The position numbers and the translations under genes are program-made. The notes beneath the pieces were generated by a model, which was not told the DNA's origin, did not search any database, and worked only from the letters and a program-made list of their open reading frames with translations. This document shows positions 34,501 to 42,914 of a stretch of DNA of 64,000 nt, one piece after another. The DNA is from Verrucomicrobiaceae bacterium (GTDB lineage: Bacteria > Verrucomicrobiota > Verrucomicrobiia > Verrucomicrobiales > Akkermansiaceae), in contig JAIXOR010000086.1 of assembly GCA_027486655.1 (NCBI GenBank), positions 1 through 64,000 of the forward strand, read 5' to 3'. The number at the start of each line of letters is the position of its first letter. Position 1 is the stretch's first letter.

Positions 34501-37487
34501 GAAGTGAGGCTGATTTGAAGTTTGCGTGTGCCGTTGTCGGTGAAAAGGGCGCTTGCACCTGTGTCAGATCCGAGGGCGGAGATCGAGAGGGTGTCCGTGC
34601 CTGATCCCGAGCCGGTCGTGGTGATGGTGTTCGTGCCTGCGCTGGTGAGGTTGGTGAAGGAGGCATTGTTGCCTGCCAGATCCAGCGTTGCGGTGCCGCT
34701 CAGTGCCAGAGCCCCCACATTGGAGAAAGCCGAGCTGCTTCCTGCTTTCAGTGTGCCCGCGCTGACCGTGGTGGATCCGGTGTAGGTGTTCGCCCCGGCC
34801 AGGGTCACGGTTCCCGTGCCGGACATGGAAAAGCCGGCGGATCCGTTCGCGAGCAGATTGGCGGAGATGATCGCATTTCCCGTGTTGTTGCCGGCCGTGT
34901 AGGATGTGCCAGTGAGGCTGCCATTGGCGATGGTGTCTCCGCTGGCGGCGGCGCTTGTGATCGAGACTGCGCCGACCGACCTGCTGAGCCCGCCGAGATC
35001 CAGGGATCCTCCGCCGAGGGAGAGTGCCGCACCATTGCCCAACGTGCCGGAACCGCTGAGCACGATTGATCCTCCGTTGATGGCGGTCGTTCCGGTATAG
35101 GTGTTGGCTCCGGACAGGGTCAGGGTGCCGGCACCTGACTTGGTCAAACCGATCGCACCATTGGCGAGAAGATTAGCAGAAACGACGGCGTTGCCGGTGC
35201 TGTTGCTCGCGGTGTAGGAGGTGCCGGTGAGCGAACCGTTGCGGATGGTGTCGCCACTGGCTGCGGCTGCGGTGATGGAAACCGCGCCGGAGGTCCGGCT
35301 GAGGCCTCCAAGATCCAACGAACCACCCCCGAGGTTCAGCGCCGAACTTGTGCCCAGGGTCCCGGAGCCGCTCAGAATGACCTGTCCGCCATTGAGCGAG
35401 GTTGGGCCTGTGTAGGTGTTGGGGTTGCTGATGGTGAGCGTGCCGGTGTTCGTCTTGGTCAAGCTGCCCGACGAAATGCCGAAGCCGCCGGAACTCCCGA
35501 GGGTATAGGAAACTCCGGTTGAGTTGTTGAACACCGTGGTGTTGGGAGCCACATTCCCACTGTCGATATCGATGCTGGTGGAGCCGGTCGCATTGTCATC
35601 GAAAAGGACGTCATCCGTGGCGAGATAGGTGGTATTGGTTCCGGCGCTGACCAGCTTCCAGTTGTTGGTCGATGCGGTGTTCCACTTGGCGTCGCCATCA
35701 CCCGTCCAACGGGGATTGTCGCCATTGATCGTGATTTGGATCGCGGAACCGGTGTTGCTCCAGGTGGGGGTCTGGCGTGCGGAGAGGTTGTTGACCACCC
35801 GGTTGAAGTTGTCGCCGCTTCCGGAAATTGAACCGCCACCGAAGGTGATCAGGTTGTAGGTGATTCCGTTCGTCCATCCGCCGCTGTTGTTGGCGGTGAT
35901 GGTGGCCGGCGTTGCCGCAGTCGTCAGGCCGGTGAGCACGTTGAGAGGTGCGGTGGTGCTGTTGCTGAAGAGACTGAGGTTTGCCGCGCCGGAAAGCGTC
36001 AGGTTGCCGATGGTGAGGGCCGCACCGGCCGTGCCGTTGTTGTTGGAAATGATGCCGCCGGTGCCGGCACCGACGTTCACGGTGTTGACCGTTCCGGTGC
36101 CGGTAAGGGTTCCGTTCGTCAGGGTGACGACCGGGGAAATCGCCGTGCTGCCCGTGTGGAGCAGTTTGGCGGTGGCCCCGTTCACGGTGATTCCGCTGGA
36201 GCTGTTGATGGCTCCGGAGCCTGTCAGGGAGAGGGTGCCTCCCGTGACTTGAGTCGCGCCTGAATAGCTGGTGGCGGCGGTGAGAACCTGGGTGCTGCTG
36301 GAACCGGCTTTAACGAATCCTCCGGTGCCGCCGATATCGGCTCCGAACGAACTGGTGCCCGCCTTGTTGCCAACGCTCACTGTGTTGGCTCCGAGGGCGA
36401 GTGTGTCGGAGCCGGAAAGCGCGCCGATGTTGTAGGTGTTCGTGCCTGCGACAACAAAGGTAACCGCTTGCGACCCGGAGGCACCGGTGTCGAGGGTGGC
36501 GTTCTGAAGCGCATCGACGTGGTTGAGGGCGAGTGTGCCCTTCGACTGGGTGGTGGTGGCGGTGCCGCTGAAGGTGTTTGCGGCACCGAGGGTCACTGTG
36601 CCCAAGCCATCGGCGCTGCCGTTGGTCGAGCCGTTGATGGCAAGGTTGCCTGTGCCGGAGATGGTGTTGTTCAGCGTGACGCCGCCGGTTGACGACTGAG
36701 GGGCGAGGGTCAGCGTGTTGCTGCCGAGGGCAAGGGTGCCGGAGTAAATCAGGTTCGCTCCAGTGATGGTCGCGAAATCCGTGTTTGCGGTCAGCGTGCC
36801 GTTGCCGCTGTAAGTGCTGGCACCCGCCACCCGGAGGCGGAGCACCCCACCTGCGAATTCGGTGTTCCAGGCATTGTAGGTGCTTCCGTTTGCAGCCGAC
36901 AATCCGATGACCCCTTGGGTGAGCTTCACCGTTGCGCCCGCCGAACCCAAGGACCCGACGTTGCTGATGAGGAGCTGGTTGCCGGCGCCTCCGGTATTGA
37001 GCTCGAAGGACGTCAGTCCGGTGTTGTTGCCTGAAATCGTGGCGATCCCACCTGCCTGGGAGGTGGTCGAAGTGTTGCCGGTGGCTCTGAATGCGAGGGA
37101 GCCGGCGAGATTGGCGCTGAAGACGTTGGATACGGTGCCGTTCAACTCGATGGTGCCGCTCGAAAAGGTAAGGGTCCCGGAAGTGAAGCTGTAACCACCC
37201 GTGCTCACGTTCAAGGTCCCGAGACTGACCGAGCCCGTCACCACAGCACCGGCCGTTCCGCCGAAGAATGCGTTGTTTCCATTGGACCAACTGCCAAGCG
37301 TGCCGGTGGATGATCCCGTTCTCCAGGTGTTGGCGGTGGACCATGTTCCCGCTCCGCCTGTGGCGGTCGTGGTGTTTCCGTTCGCATCCCAGTAGAGGTC
37401 GGCACCGAATGCGGCTTGTCCAAGGCTGAGGACGAGTGAGGCCGAGACGACGAAGGAGCGGAGGAACGGATTGTTTCCGGGTTTCAT
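31548..37487 (-). CDS. Giant autotransporter-associated beta-strand repeat protein with PEP-CTERM tail
   Basis: A 1979-residue exported protein with signal peptide (to about LGQAAFG), the opening ADLYWDANGN, and dozens of beta-strand repeats of the LTLSGANTYTGTT type. A near-identical unit of about 105 residues is tandemly duplicated (see repeat entry). It shares a C-terminal block of about 200 residues with the neighbouring paralogue (GADRLPTGTRLIFG, VAGLSVASGTANEIRS). The C-terminus is a PEP-CTERM sorting signal: PEPGSLALAALGSLAALRRRR, i.e. motif, hydrophobic helix and Arg cluster. It is therefore expected to be processed by an exosortase and anchored or released at the surface. Direct repeats containing TTTTGCGCA lie at and upstream of its start. 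Confidence 0.9.
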   Translation of the reverse strand: MKPGNNPFLRSFVVSASLVLSLGQAAFGADLYWDANGNTTTATGGAGTWSTANTWRTGSSTGTLGSWSNGNNAFFGGTAGAVVTGSVSLGTLNVSTGGYSFTSGTLTFSSGTIELNGTVSNVFSANLAGSLAFRATGNTSTTSQAGGIATISGNNTGLTSFELNTGGAGNQLLISNVGSLGSAGATVKLTQGVIGLSAANGSTYNAWNTEFAGGVLRLRVAGASTYSGNGTLTANTDFATITGANLIYSGTLALGSNTLTLAPQSSTGGVTLNNTISGTGNLAINGSTNGSADGLGTVTLGAANTFSGTATTTQSKGTLALNHVDALQNATLDTGASGSQAVTFVVAGTNTYNIGALSGSDTLALGANTVSVGNKAGTSSFGADIGGTGGFVKAGSSSTQVLTAATSYSGATQVTGGTLSLTGSGAINSSSGITVNGATAKLLHTGSTAISPVVTLTNGTLTGTGTVNTVNVGAGTGGIISNNNGTAGAALTIGNLTLSGAANLSLFSNSTTAPLNVLTGLTTAATPATITANNSGGWTNGITYNLITFGGGSISGSGDNFNRVVNNLSARQTPTWSNTGSAIQITINGDNPRWTGDGDAKWNTASTNNWKLVSAGTNTTYLATDDVLFDDNATGSTSIDIDSGNVAPNTTVFNNSTGVSYTLGSSGGFGISSGSLTKTNTGTLTISNPNTYTGPTSLNGGQVILSGSGTLGTSSALNLGGGSLDLGGLSRTSGAVSITAAAASGDTIRNGSLTGTSYTASNSTGNAVVSANLLANGAIGLTKSGAGTLTLSGANTYTGTTAINGGSIVLSGSGTLGNGAALSLGGGSLDLGGLSRSVGAVSITSAAASGDTIANGSLTGTSYTAGNNTGNAIISANLLANGSAGFSMSGTGTVTLAGANTYTGSTTVSAGTLKAGSSSAFSNVGALALSGTATLDLAGNNASFTNLTSAGTNTITTTGSGSGTDTLSISALGSDTGASALFTDNGTRKLQISLTSGGVGSWQVTSNVNNTFSGGLVLNGSMRAGVLAGPVGTAGAITSSQFGTGSITINGNSQVWFSTSNRTVLNHIIVNGNAGNGNRSGSFRIGSNSTALTGLSIAGNITANLADAHFGADPTASGSTLLLSGKLTGASGFRFFQSANSAAWTTTLNNATGSPNDYSGNTTINSAQTTLALGASNQIPNGAGRGNVILTSGFLDLAGFDETINGLSGGGTVDNVSAGTANTLTLGDNDSTGNTFSGLIKNTTGSLSIVKIGSGNQTLSGANTFTGGLSIRSGAIIASTVNTALGGSSAGVANGLGTVTLGDTSGTNSASLLVATTGLNFANPIVLATNATSGSLSLGNTGTAISTTFSGGVTGNNDLTIISNATTGTVSLTTASINNAGKITNTGAGTGTTTISSAIGANVTEVIENSSTSSLSLSGNNSAFLGNYSINSGRIAIGGSFSANAASRFNLGAVTAGSNNTTLSVIDAITVANEINVRAGNSGTKTITLGTSADIVATLSGKVTLDDNLILDATGATPAASLTLSGNIVDGTSGPKGLTKNGAGVVILSGSGNDFSGGVAINAGELRITNPAALGNTTGITVTAGRLSLDGGITAGSGKTVTINGNGSNFFGALQSNSGTNEWVGNVVVGATGGTRIGANAGQLTVSGVISGSTVGNGLVLRTNNAATVNLSGSNTYLGDTTVITGTGEVRISGGADRLPTGTRLIFGASGVSGVVNLNGNSQTVAGLSVASGTANEIRSATAATLTVNSANSSAFSGTLTGAMSLTKAGSANLTLTGANTYSGATTINNGTLILGAGGSIANSSTITIGSGATLDVSAGSGNTIAAIQTLTGIGTVEGNLTVNGTLSIGNSPGTMTFNDNLSLGASSVSNFEFTLASFTAGSFDLAQNLLGGGVTFGGTLNLIFDSGETYADNTSATIFDFSTYSGSFSNVTYSGLGAGQSAVFDATTGIVTVIPEPGSLALAALGSLAALRRRRTKN
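34790..35420. repeat. Tandem 315-bp duplication inside the giant repeat gene
   Basis: Two adjacent units of about 315 bases (105 codons) encode nearly the same sequence, containing LGGGSLDLGGLSR, SGDTI and NGSLTGTSYTA in each copy. Equivalent bases lie at about 34897 and 35212, exactly one unit apart. The remaining repeats in the gene are much more diverged, so this looks like a recent unit duplication. Boundaries are approximate. Confidence 0.75.
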
Positions 37488-37661
37488 GGGATTTTGCGCA
37501 AATGGGTTTCCGACTGGAAATGCTTGGAATTCGCCTGAACCACACAGCTCCAAGTCCCTCAGGAATGAAGGATGAAGCTGCGGAAAGGACTTGAAGATGG
37601 TTCCATGGAAGCTAGGAACCGTGAAGAGGGACTTGCGCACTCTTTATGGGATTTTGCGCAT
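37488..37661 (-). promoter_or_regulatory. Upstream region with two TTTTGCGCA direct repeats
   Basis: The 15-base sequence ATGGGATTTTGCGCA occurs at 37486-37500, abutting the start codon of the giant PEP-CTERM gene, and again at 37646-37660. The first copy extends into the palindrome TTTGCGCAAA. A related ATTTTGCGCA lies directly before the start of the XylR-type regulator at about 41652-41661. These are candidate operator sites for one of the two XylR-type regulators in the window, or repeated translation-initiation regions. No confident -35/-10 pair is seen. Confidence 0.4.
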
Positions 37662-37691
37662 TCACGAATCCCCCGAACGGGGGATTCGTGA
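37662..37691. terminator. Perfect 13-bp hairpin after the FAD oxidoreductase gene
   Basis: CACGAATCCCCC (37663-37674) and GGGGGATTCGTG (37679-37690) are perfect inverted repeats around the loop GAAC, with one more T-A pair outside. The hairpin lies about 20 bases past the stop of the minus-strand oxidoreductase gene, so it probably terminates that transcript. No long T-tract follows. Confidence 0.6.
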
Positions 37692-37711
37692 TTCCCGCCC
37701 CGAGGGGGGTG

Positions 37712-40063
37712 TCAGGCTTCGGGGCCGTAGCAACGCACCGCAAAGAGTGCAGCGGGAACATCCACGGATGGAGCGAGCAACTGGAGTTCGAGGCAATCGG
37801 TGACGATTGGCGACTCGAGCCGGATGACCGCGCGGGTCTGGTGGTTGTCGATGATTTCCGCGACGAGGCGGGTTGCGGCGGAAGTCTTGCTGGCGACGGC
37901 GGTGGTGGCGGATGAATCGTTCCCTGCTCCATCGGTCGAGGCGGAAATCCTGACGTTGCGCACGCAGAAGGGCATGTCGCGTTCCGGATGGCCCATCAGG
38001 ACGGATTCCATCGGGTGGTCGAAGTCGGTATCGAAATCGAGTTCGACGGTGGCGATTGTCTGCGGTGTGTCCCACTGGAGCCGGACCACGGGTTGCTCGT
38101 GGGCGAAGTCGGCGACCCAGGCGTTGCTGGCGCGGGTGGGGCGGGAGAAGCCGTTGGTGAGGTTGGCGGCATTGAATCCGCGGATTGGCGGAGAAATGCG
38201 CAGGGCGGGATTCTTGCCGAGCGGCCGGCGTTTCGGAGTCCAGAACTCGAAGGTGTCGATGCCGATTCCCGGCGGAGGTGACTGGATGTTTGATTTGGCG
38301 ACCGCCTTGTTGCCGGCCTGGCAGAGGGCGAGCACGCCGCTGACGCGCCGATCGCTGAGGTGGACGGCGAGAGCCTCGTTGCGGAGCAGGCACACAAAGG
38401 CGAAGCGGGTGCCTTCGATGGCGGTTTCGAAATCCAGTTCCACGGATTGTTGTTTTCCTGCGGCAAGAGGGATCTCGATCGAGCGAAGGGTGACATCCGG
38501 AGTGTGATTGTCCGGCTTTTCGCTGATGCGCAACTCGGCAACGAGAGTCGTGTTCTCGGAGGCATCGATGAGGAAGGTGGTTTTCGGCATCGGGCCTGAA
38601 GTGACCGGCAGCATGACGGCCCACGATTCGGTGAGCGAAAGTGTCTCGCCGCAGGGTGGGAGGTTTGCGAGAGGCAGTTCGCTGGATGCGGTGATCACGG
38701 CGCTGGGGGCGAGATCCGCGGAGTCTTCATGGGTGGCTCCGGGAATGAATTGGCCGGAGCGGATGAGACGGCTGCGGAGTTCCGCCATCAGGGATGGTTC
38801 GAGCAGGTCGCGCGGGGTGGCTTTTTTCTCGATGCAAAGCGCGGCCGCCATGCCGACGGCCTGGGCGCTGTGGGCGCAGGTCGCCATGACCCGGGTGCTG
38901 GCAAAGGCGACGTGGGAGGCGCTGATGATGCGGCCTGCGAGGAGCAGGTTGTTAATGTTCCTGCTGTACATCGTGCGCCAGGGGATCGGATAGACTCCCT
39001 TGGAGTGCCACTGGGTGCAGCCGGGCAGGGGGCTGTAGACTCCCTCGACGGGATGGAGGTCGATGGCCCAGCCACCGAAGGAAACAGCGTCCGCGTGTTC
39101 GCGTTGCTCGACGATGTCCTGCTGGATGAGGATGTGATCGCCCTCGAAGCGGCGGCTTTCGCGTTTGCCCGGGATGGTGCCGACCCATTCGAGGGTCATG
39201 GTTTCCGCCTCGGGGAAGCGGCCGGAGTTCTTGATGTGGTCCCAGACTCCGTAGGCCACCTTCCAGAGTTCCCATTTGATGGTCTCGCTGTCGTGGATGG
39301 TGTCGAGCGCGCCGCCCCATTCGATCCACCAGAGGCGGCAGCCGGATTCGCCTGCCTTGAAGTCCCGCCAGCGGGGGATCTTGGTGATGTCCGAGAGAGC
39401 GAACGAAGGTGCGGTGAAACGAACGGGCCGGCCGGTGTCCTTCGAATGGAAATAGATCGTGTGGCCGAGCAGTTCGCTGGAGGCCTCGGCCGGGGCGAAG
39501 AGTTCGCCGAATTCATCGCGGCCCTCGGCACCGATGCGGAAGGCGGCACCGGCGAGGAAGCCGACGATGCCATCGCCACTGGCATCGCAGAACAAGGGGG
39601 AGGAAATCGTGTAGGCGGTCGAGTTCTGCGAACAGAAGGCGCGCACGGAGCGGATGGTGTCCGCGTCGGACTTCTCAAGGTCGTGGACGGCGGTGTTGAG
39701 GAGCAGCGTGAGGTTGGGTTCGCGATGGACCCACTCCAGCAGGATGGTGTCGAGGATCAGCGCGTTGCCCTCGGGGTTGCGGTGCATGTTTTCGACGAGG
39801 ATTTCATCGATCACGCCGCCTTCCCGGGCCCAGCGGTTGTTGTTTCCCATATGCGAGGTGGCGCCGAGGATCCAGAGCCGGACCTCGCTGGAGGCATTGC
39901 CGCCGAGGACGGGGCGGTCCTGAACCAGGATGACGCGCAGGCCGGTGCGGGCAGCGGTGATGGCGGCGCAGACGCCGGAGAGTCCGCCGCCGACGACGGT
40001 GAGGTCGCAGTCGAGATCGACGGAGCGCAGGGAACGGGAAGAGGAAGGGGCTTCGAGAATCAT
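37712..40063 (-). CDS. FAD-dependent oxidoreductase (FAD-binding family with C-terminal beta domain)
   Basis: A 783-residue protein. The N-terminal dinucleotide-binding motif is DLTVVGGGLSGVCAAITAARTG-like (GxGxxG near 25-30), then GGNASSEVRLWI, SGDG (FCDASGDGIVGFLAGA) and, near the domain end, LLLAGRIISASHVA. This is the FAD_oxidored family common in Planctomycetes and Verrucomicrobiota, usually in carbohydrate-utilisation loci; specific reactions are mostly unknown. Residues beyond about 480 look like added beta domains that may bind carbohydrate. No signal peptide is visible. It lies 36 bases downstream of the MFS transporter gene on the same strand, suggesting uptake and oxidation of the same substrate. 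Confidence 0.87.
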   Translation of the reverse strand: MILEAPSSSRSLRSVDLDCDLTVVGGGLSGVCAAITAARTGLRVILVQDRPVLGGNASSEVRLWILGATSHMGNNNRWAREGGVIDEILVENMHRNPEGNALILDTILLEWVHREPNLTLLLNTAVHDLEKSDADTIRSVRAFCSQNSTAYTISSPLFCDASGDGIVGFLAGAAFRIGAEGRDEFGELFAPAEASSELLGHTIYFHSKDTGRPVRFTAPSFALSDITKIPRWRDFKAGESGCRLWWIEWGGALDTIHDSETIKWELWKVAYGVWDHIKNSGRFPEAETMTLEWVGTIPGKRESRRFEGDHILIQQDIVEQREHADAVSFGGWAIDLHPVEGVYSPLPGCTQWHSKGVYPIPWRTMYSRNINNLLLAGRIISASHVAFASTRVMATCAHSAQAVGMAAALCIEKKATPRDLLEPSLMAELRSRLIRSGQFIPGATHEDSADLAPSAVITASSELPLANLPPCGETLSLTESWAVMLPVTSGPMPKTTFLIDASENTTLVAELRISEKPDNHTPDVTLRSIEIPLAAGKQQSVELDFETAIEGTRFAFVCLLRNEALAVHLSDRRVSGVLALCQAGNKAVAKSNIQSPPPGIGIDTFEFWTPKRRPLGKNPALRISPPIRGFNAANLTNGFSRPTRASNAWVADFAHEQPVVRLQWDTPQTIATVELDFDTDFDHPMESVLMGHPERDMPFCVRNVRISASTDGAGNDSSATTAVASKTSAATRLVAEIIDNHQTRAVIRLESPIVTDCLELQLLAPSVDVPAALFAVRCYGPEA

Positions 40064-40099
40064 GATGAAGACGGGTGGGTGTGGGTTTCAGGAACGAAT

Positions 40100-41545
40100 T
40101 CAGGCCTCGCGGGTGGCGGGTTGGTGGATGCGGCCCAGCCAGAGGAGCAACCAGGCCGCCGGGTGCAGGAAGGCCATGATGAGGAACCACTGGGCATAAC
40201 CATGCCCCTGGACTTGTTCGAGCAGGCCGCCGAAGACCGTCTGCACGGCCTTGTCGAGGAAACCCGCGGGTTTGGTGGAGGGGCCGGTGACCATGGTGGC
40301 GACGATCATGTTCATCACGATGCCGCCGATGGTGCTGCCGGTGGCGACCACGCTGAAAACGGTGCCGAGAGAGTGCTTGGGCACCAGATCGACCACGAGC
40401 GAACTGATGTTGATGAGCCAGGCGAGCGAGGCTATGACCGCGCAGGCGGCGAGGGTCATTGTCATGTCCAGTCCGGTGACCGAGGCGATGAAGGGGGAAA
40501 TCGGCATGATGACGGCGCTGGCGAGCATCACGGTCATGCGGGCCTTGGCGGGGCGTCCGCCGCCTTTCACGAGCCTGCCGGAAAGCCAGCCGCCGAGGAT
40601 GCTGCCCACGCCGGCGGCGGCGTAGACGATCCAGGTGATCTTGAGCTGTTCCTGATCGAGGTGACGGTCGGAGCTGAGGTATTTGGCGAACCAAAACTGA
40701 TAGAAATACCAGACCGGGTCGGTGAGTAGGCGTCCGAAGAGAAGCAGCCATGTGCCCTTGTAGGAGAAGACCTGTTTCCAGGTCCAAGCGGTTCCGCTCT
40801 CGGCGGCTTCCTCGCCCGGGGCCTTCTCTTCGATGAGTTCGCGTTCCTTCGTGCTGAGGAAACGGTTTTCCTTGGGGTGCCGGTAAAGCAGCAGCCAGGG
40901 GATGAGCCAGACCAGTCCGGCGGCCCCGGTGACGATGAAGGCGACTCTCCATCCGGTGCCGTGGGTGAGGATCTGGGTGACCCACTGCATTTTCTCAGCG
41001 TAGGGATAGGTGGCGAGCGGGATGACGATGTAGGGGGCGAGAGTGGCTCCGATGGTGGCCCCCATGGTGTAGAATCCGATGGCCAGGGCGCGTTCCCGGG
41101 CGGGGAACCATTCGGAAACGGCCTTGGATGCGGCCGGCCACACACCGGCCTCGCCGAGCCCGAGGGCAAAGCGGTAGAAACCCATCGAACGCACCCCCTG
41201 GGCCGCGGCGGTGATCATGTTGGCCACGGACCACCAGGCGACGAAGAGGATCATCCCTTTGCGCGTGCCCATCACATCGGTGATCCGGCCGGAAACCAGA
41301 TAGGCGATGGTGTAGGCAACGAGGAAGATATTCACCACGTTTGCGTAGTCCCGGTCGTCCATGCCCAGATCCTGCTGGATGGTCGGTGCAAGGGCGGAGA
41401 GCGTCTGCCGGTCCACGTAATTGAGAACGGCGGCTCCGAACAGCAGCGCGATGATCCACCAGCGGAGGCCGGGGATCTTCAACGGTGAGCGCCCGCCGGA
41501 CGATTTGGGGGCGGTGGATTCGGATGGATGATGGGTTGAACTCAC
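40100..41545 (-). CDS. MFS transporter of the hexuronate/galactonate (ACS) type
   Basis: A 481-residue membrane protein with twelve predicted helices. It begins with a polar N-terminus, a first helix (WWIIALLFGAAVLNYVDRQ), and the MFS signature GRITDVMGTRKG between helices 2 and 3. The block FRFALGLGEAGVWPAASKAVSEWFP (written here across the motif) is typical of the anion:cation symporter group (ExuT, DgoT, GudP), which import sugar acids with protons. It starts with GTG at 41545 and is divergent from the XylR-type regulator gene 121 bases away, so that regulator probably controls this transporter and the oxidoreductase after it. Confidence 0.87.
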   Translation of the reverse strand: MSSTHHPSESTAPKSSGGRSPLKIPGLRWWIIALLFGAAVLNYVDRQTLSALAPTIQQDLGMDDRDYANVVNIFLVAYTIAYLVSGRITDVMGTRKGMILFVAWWSVANMITAAAQGVRSMGFYRFALGLGEAGVWPAASKAVSEWFPARERALAIGFYTMGATIGATLAPYIVIPLATYPYAEKMQWVTQILTHGTGWRVAFIVTGAAGLVWLIPWLLLYRHPKENRFLSTKERELIEEKAPGEEAAESGTAWTWKQVFSYKGTWLLLFGRLLTDPVWYFYQFWFAKYLSSDRHLDQEQLKITWIVYAAAGVGSILGGWLSGRLVKGGGRPAKARMTVMLASAVIMPISPFIASVTGLDMTMTLAACAVIASLAWLINISSLVVDLVPKHSLGTVFSVVATGSTIGGIVMNMIVATMVTGPSTKPAGFLDKAVQTVFGGLLEQVQGHGYAQWFLIMAFLHPAAWLLLWLGRIHQPATREA

Positions 41546-41666
41546 GTTGAAAAGGCTGGGCTCCGGGGAGGGCGGATGGTCTCGCGAACCGTGGGCCGAA
41601 ACTAGGAGAAATGGGGCTTGCCCGCCACCACAAAGCGCGCATCATTTCTACGATTTTGCGCAGCTC

Positions 41667-42848
41667 ATGAAGACCGATTCCGAAGTGAAACCGATCGTCA
41701 AGCGGGTCGCCGTTCTGGTGGATACCTCGACGACCTGGGGCCGCGACGTGGTGGCCGGGGTGCACCGATACAGCCGTGGCCGCACGGACTGGCAGTTGTT
41801 TGTGGAGCCCCGCGGGGTCGAACAGCGGCGCTGGCTGCCGAAGGGCTGGAAGGGCGATGGCGTGATCGCACGGGTCGGGTTTGTGGATCTTGCCAAGCGG
41901 CTCCGTTCGATGAACGTGCCGGTGGTCAATGTTTCCGGGATTTCGTTGCCGCGGGTGAAGTTTCCGCGCGTGGTCTCGGATCAGGTCTCCGCGGCGGGTC
42001 TCGCGGCGGAGCATCTGATGGGAAAGGGCTTCAAGCATTTCGCCTATTTCAGTCTGTTGGGGCTCGAGTATGTGGCGGAGCACCAGCAGGCCTTTGTGGA
42101 CTCCCTGCGTCTGGGCGGGCATTCCTGCGAGGTGTATGCGGTGCAGCCTTTGATCGGTGCCGAGCCGGACTGGAATCTCGACATGCAGCGTCTCGGCCGC
42201 TGGTTGTCCTCGCTGCCGAAGCCACTCGCCGTCTTCACCTGGAACAGCAGCAGCGCACGGGAATTGATCTACGCCTGCATCCACGCCGGACTGGCCGTTC
42301 CCGAGGAGGTGGCGGTACTGAGCGGGTCGGATGACGATCTTTTCTGCGAGGTCTCGCCGGTGCCGATCTCGGCGGTTCGTTTGGGCTGCGAGCAGATCGG
42401 ATACCGGGCGGCTTCGGAGTTGGATGAAATGATGTCCAATCCGGATCGGGAGGCGGTCGATGAGGTCTTGATCCCGCCGCAGGGCGTGGTGGACCGTCGG
42501 TCGACCGATACGCTCGCGGTGGAGGATCCGGCGATGGTCAAGGCCTTGAGGTTCATCCGGGAGAATCCGGCCCGGGTGATGCAGGTGGAGGACGTGGCCC
42601 GCCAGGCGGGATTGTGCCGCAGGGCGCTTGAGCTTCGTTTCCAGAATCTGCTAGGCCGGAGCCCCGCTGCGGAGATCCGGAGGGTGAGGATCGCCCGCGC
42701 GATCGAACTGCTCCAGCGCACCGGGCTCTCGGTGGCGGCTGTGGCGGAGAGGTCGGGTTTCAGCAGCCCGGAATACATGGCATCGGTGTTTCGCTCGCAG
42801 CTTGGGACCACCCCGCTTCACTACCGGAAAACCGAGCCGCGTGGCTGA
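41667..42848 (+). CDS. XylR-type transcriptional regulator
   Basis: A 393-residue LacI/AraC hybrid regulator. The sensor part spans about 12-275 (VAVLVDTSTTWGRDVVAGVH, VVNVSGI, VLSGSDDDLFC), and the AraC-type HTH region follows to about 388, ending SGFSSPEYMASVFRSQLGTTPLHYR. It faces away from the MFS/oxidoreductase genes, the usual place for a local sugar-responsive regulator. The start at 41667 is chosen because the sequence ATTTTGCGCA, a probable binding or 5' UTR element, lies immediately before it and upstream codons are unlike the family. Confidence 0.9.
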   Translation: MKTDSEVKPIVKRVAVLVDTSTTWGRDVVAGVHRYSRGRTDWQLFVEPRGVEQRRWLPKGWKGDGVIARVGFVDLAKRLRSMNVPVVNVSGISLPRVKFPRVVSDQVSAAGLAAEHLMGKGFKHFAYFSLLGLEYVAEHQQAFVDSLRLGGHSCEVYAVQPLIGAEPDWNLDMQRLGRWLSSLPKPLAVFTWNSSSARELIYACIHAGLAVPEEVAVLSGSDDDLFCEVSPVPISAVRLGCEQIGYRAASELDEMMSNPDREAVDEVLIPPQGVVDRRSTDTLAVEDPAMVKALRFIRENPARVMQVEDVARQAGLCRRALELRFQNLLGRSPAAEIRRVRIARAIELLQRTGLSVAAVAERSGFSSPEYMASVFRSQLGTTPLHYRKTEPRG

Positions 42849-42914
42849 GCTGCGGAACAATTTCAGGATTTCTCGTGTCAAATCCGGGGCCTCGCGACAA
42901 CAAGCGGCACAGGA

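Noticed and set aside
26456..37487. CRISPR or other direct-repeat array in the giant repeat genes
   Set aside because: The repeats are degenerate, coding and in frame, typical of beta-strand repeat proteins, with no constant repeat/spacer spacing.
38729..40729. 666-codon open frame opposite the FAD oxidoreductase gene
   Set aside because: It spans two real genes on the other strand and shows only low-complexity Gly/Asp/Ala sequence.
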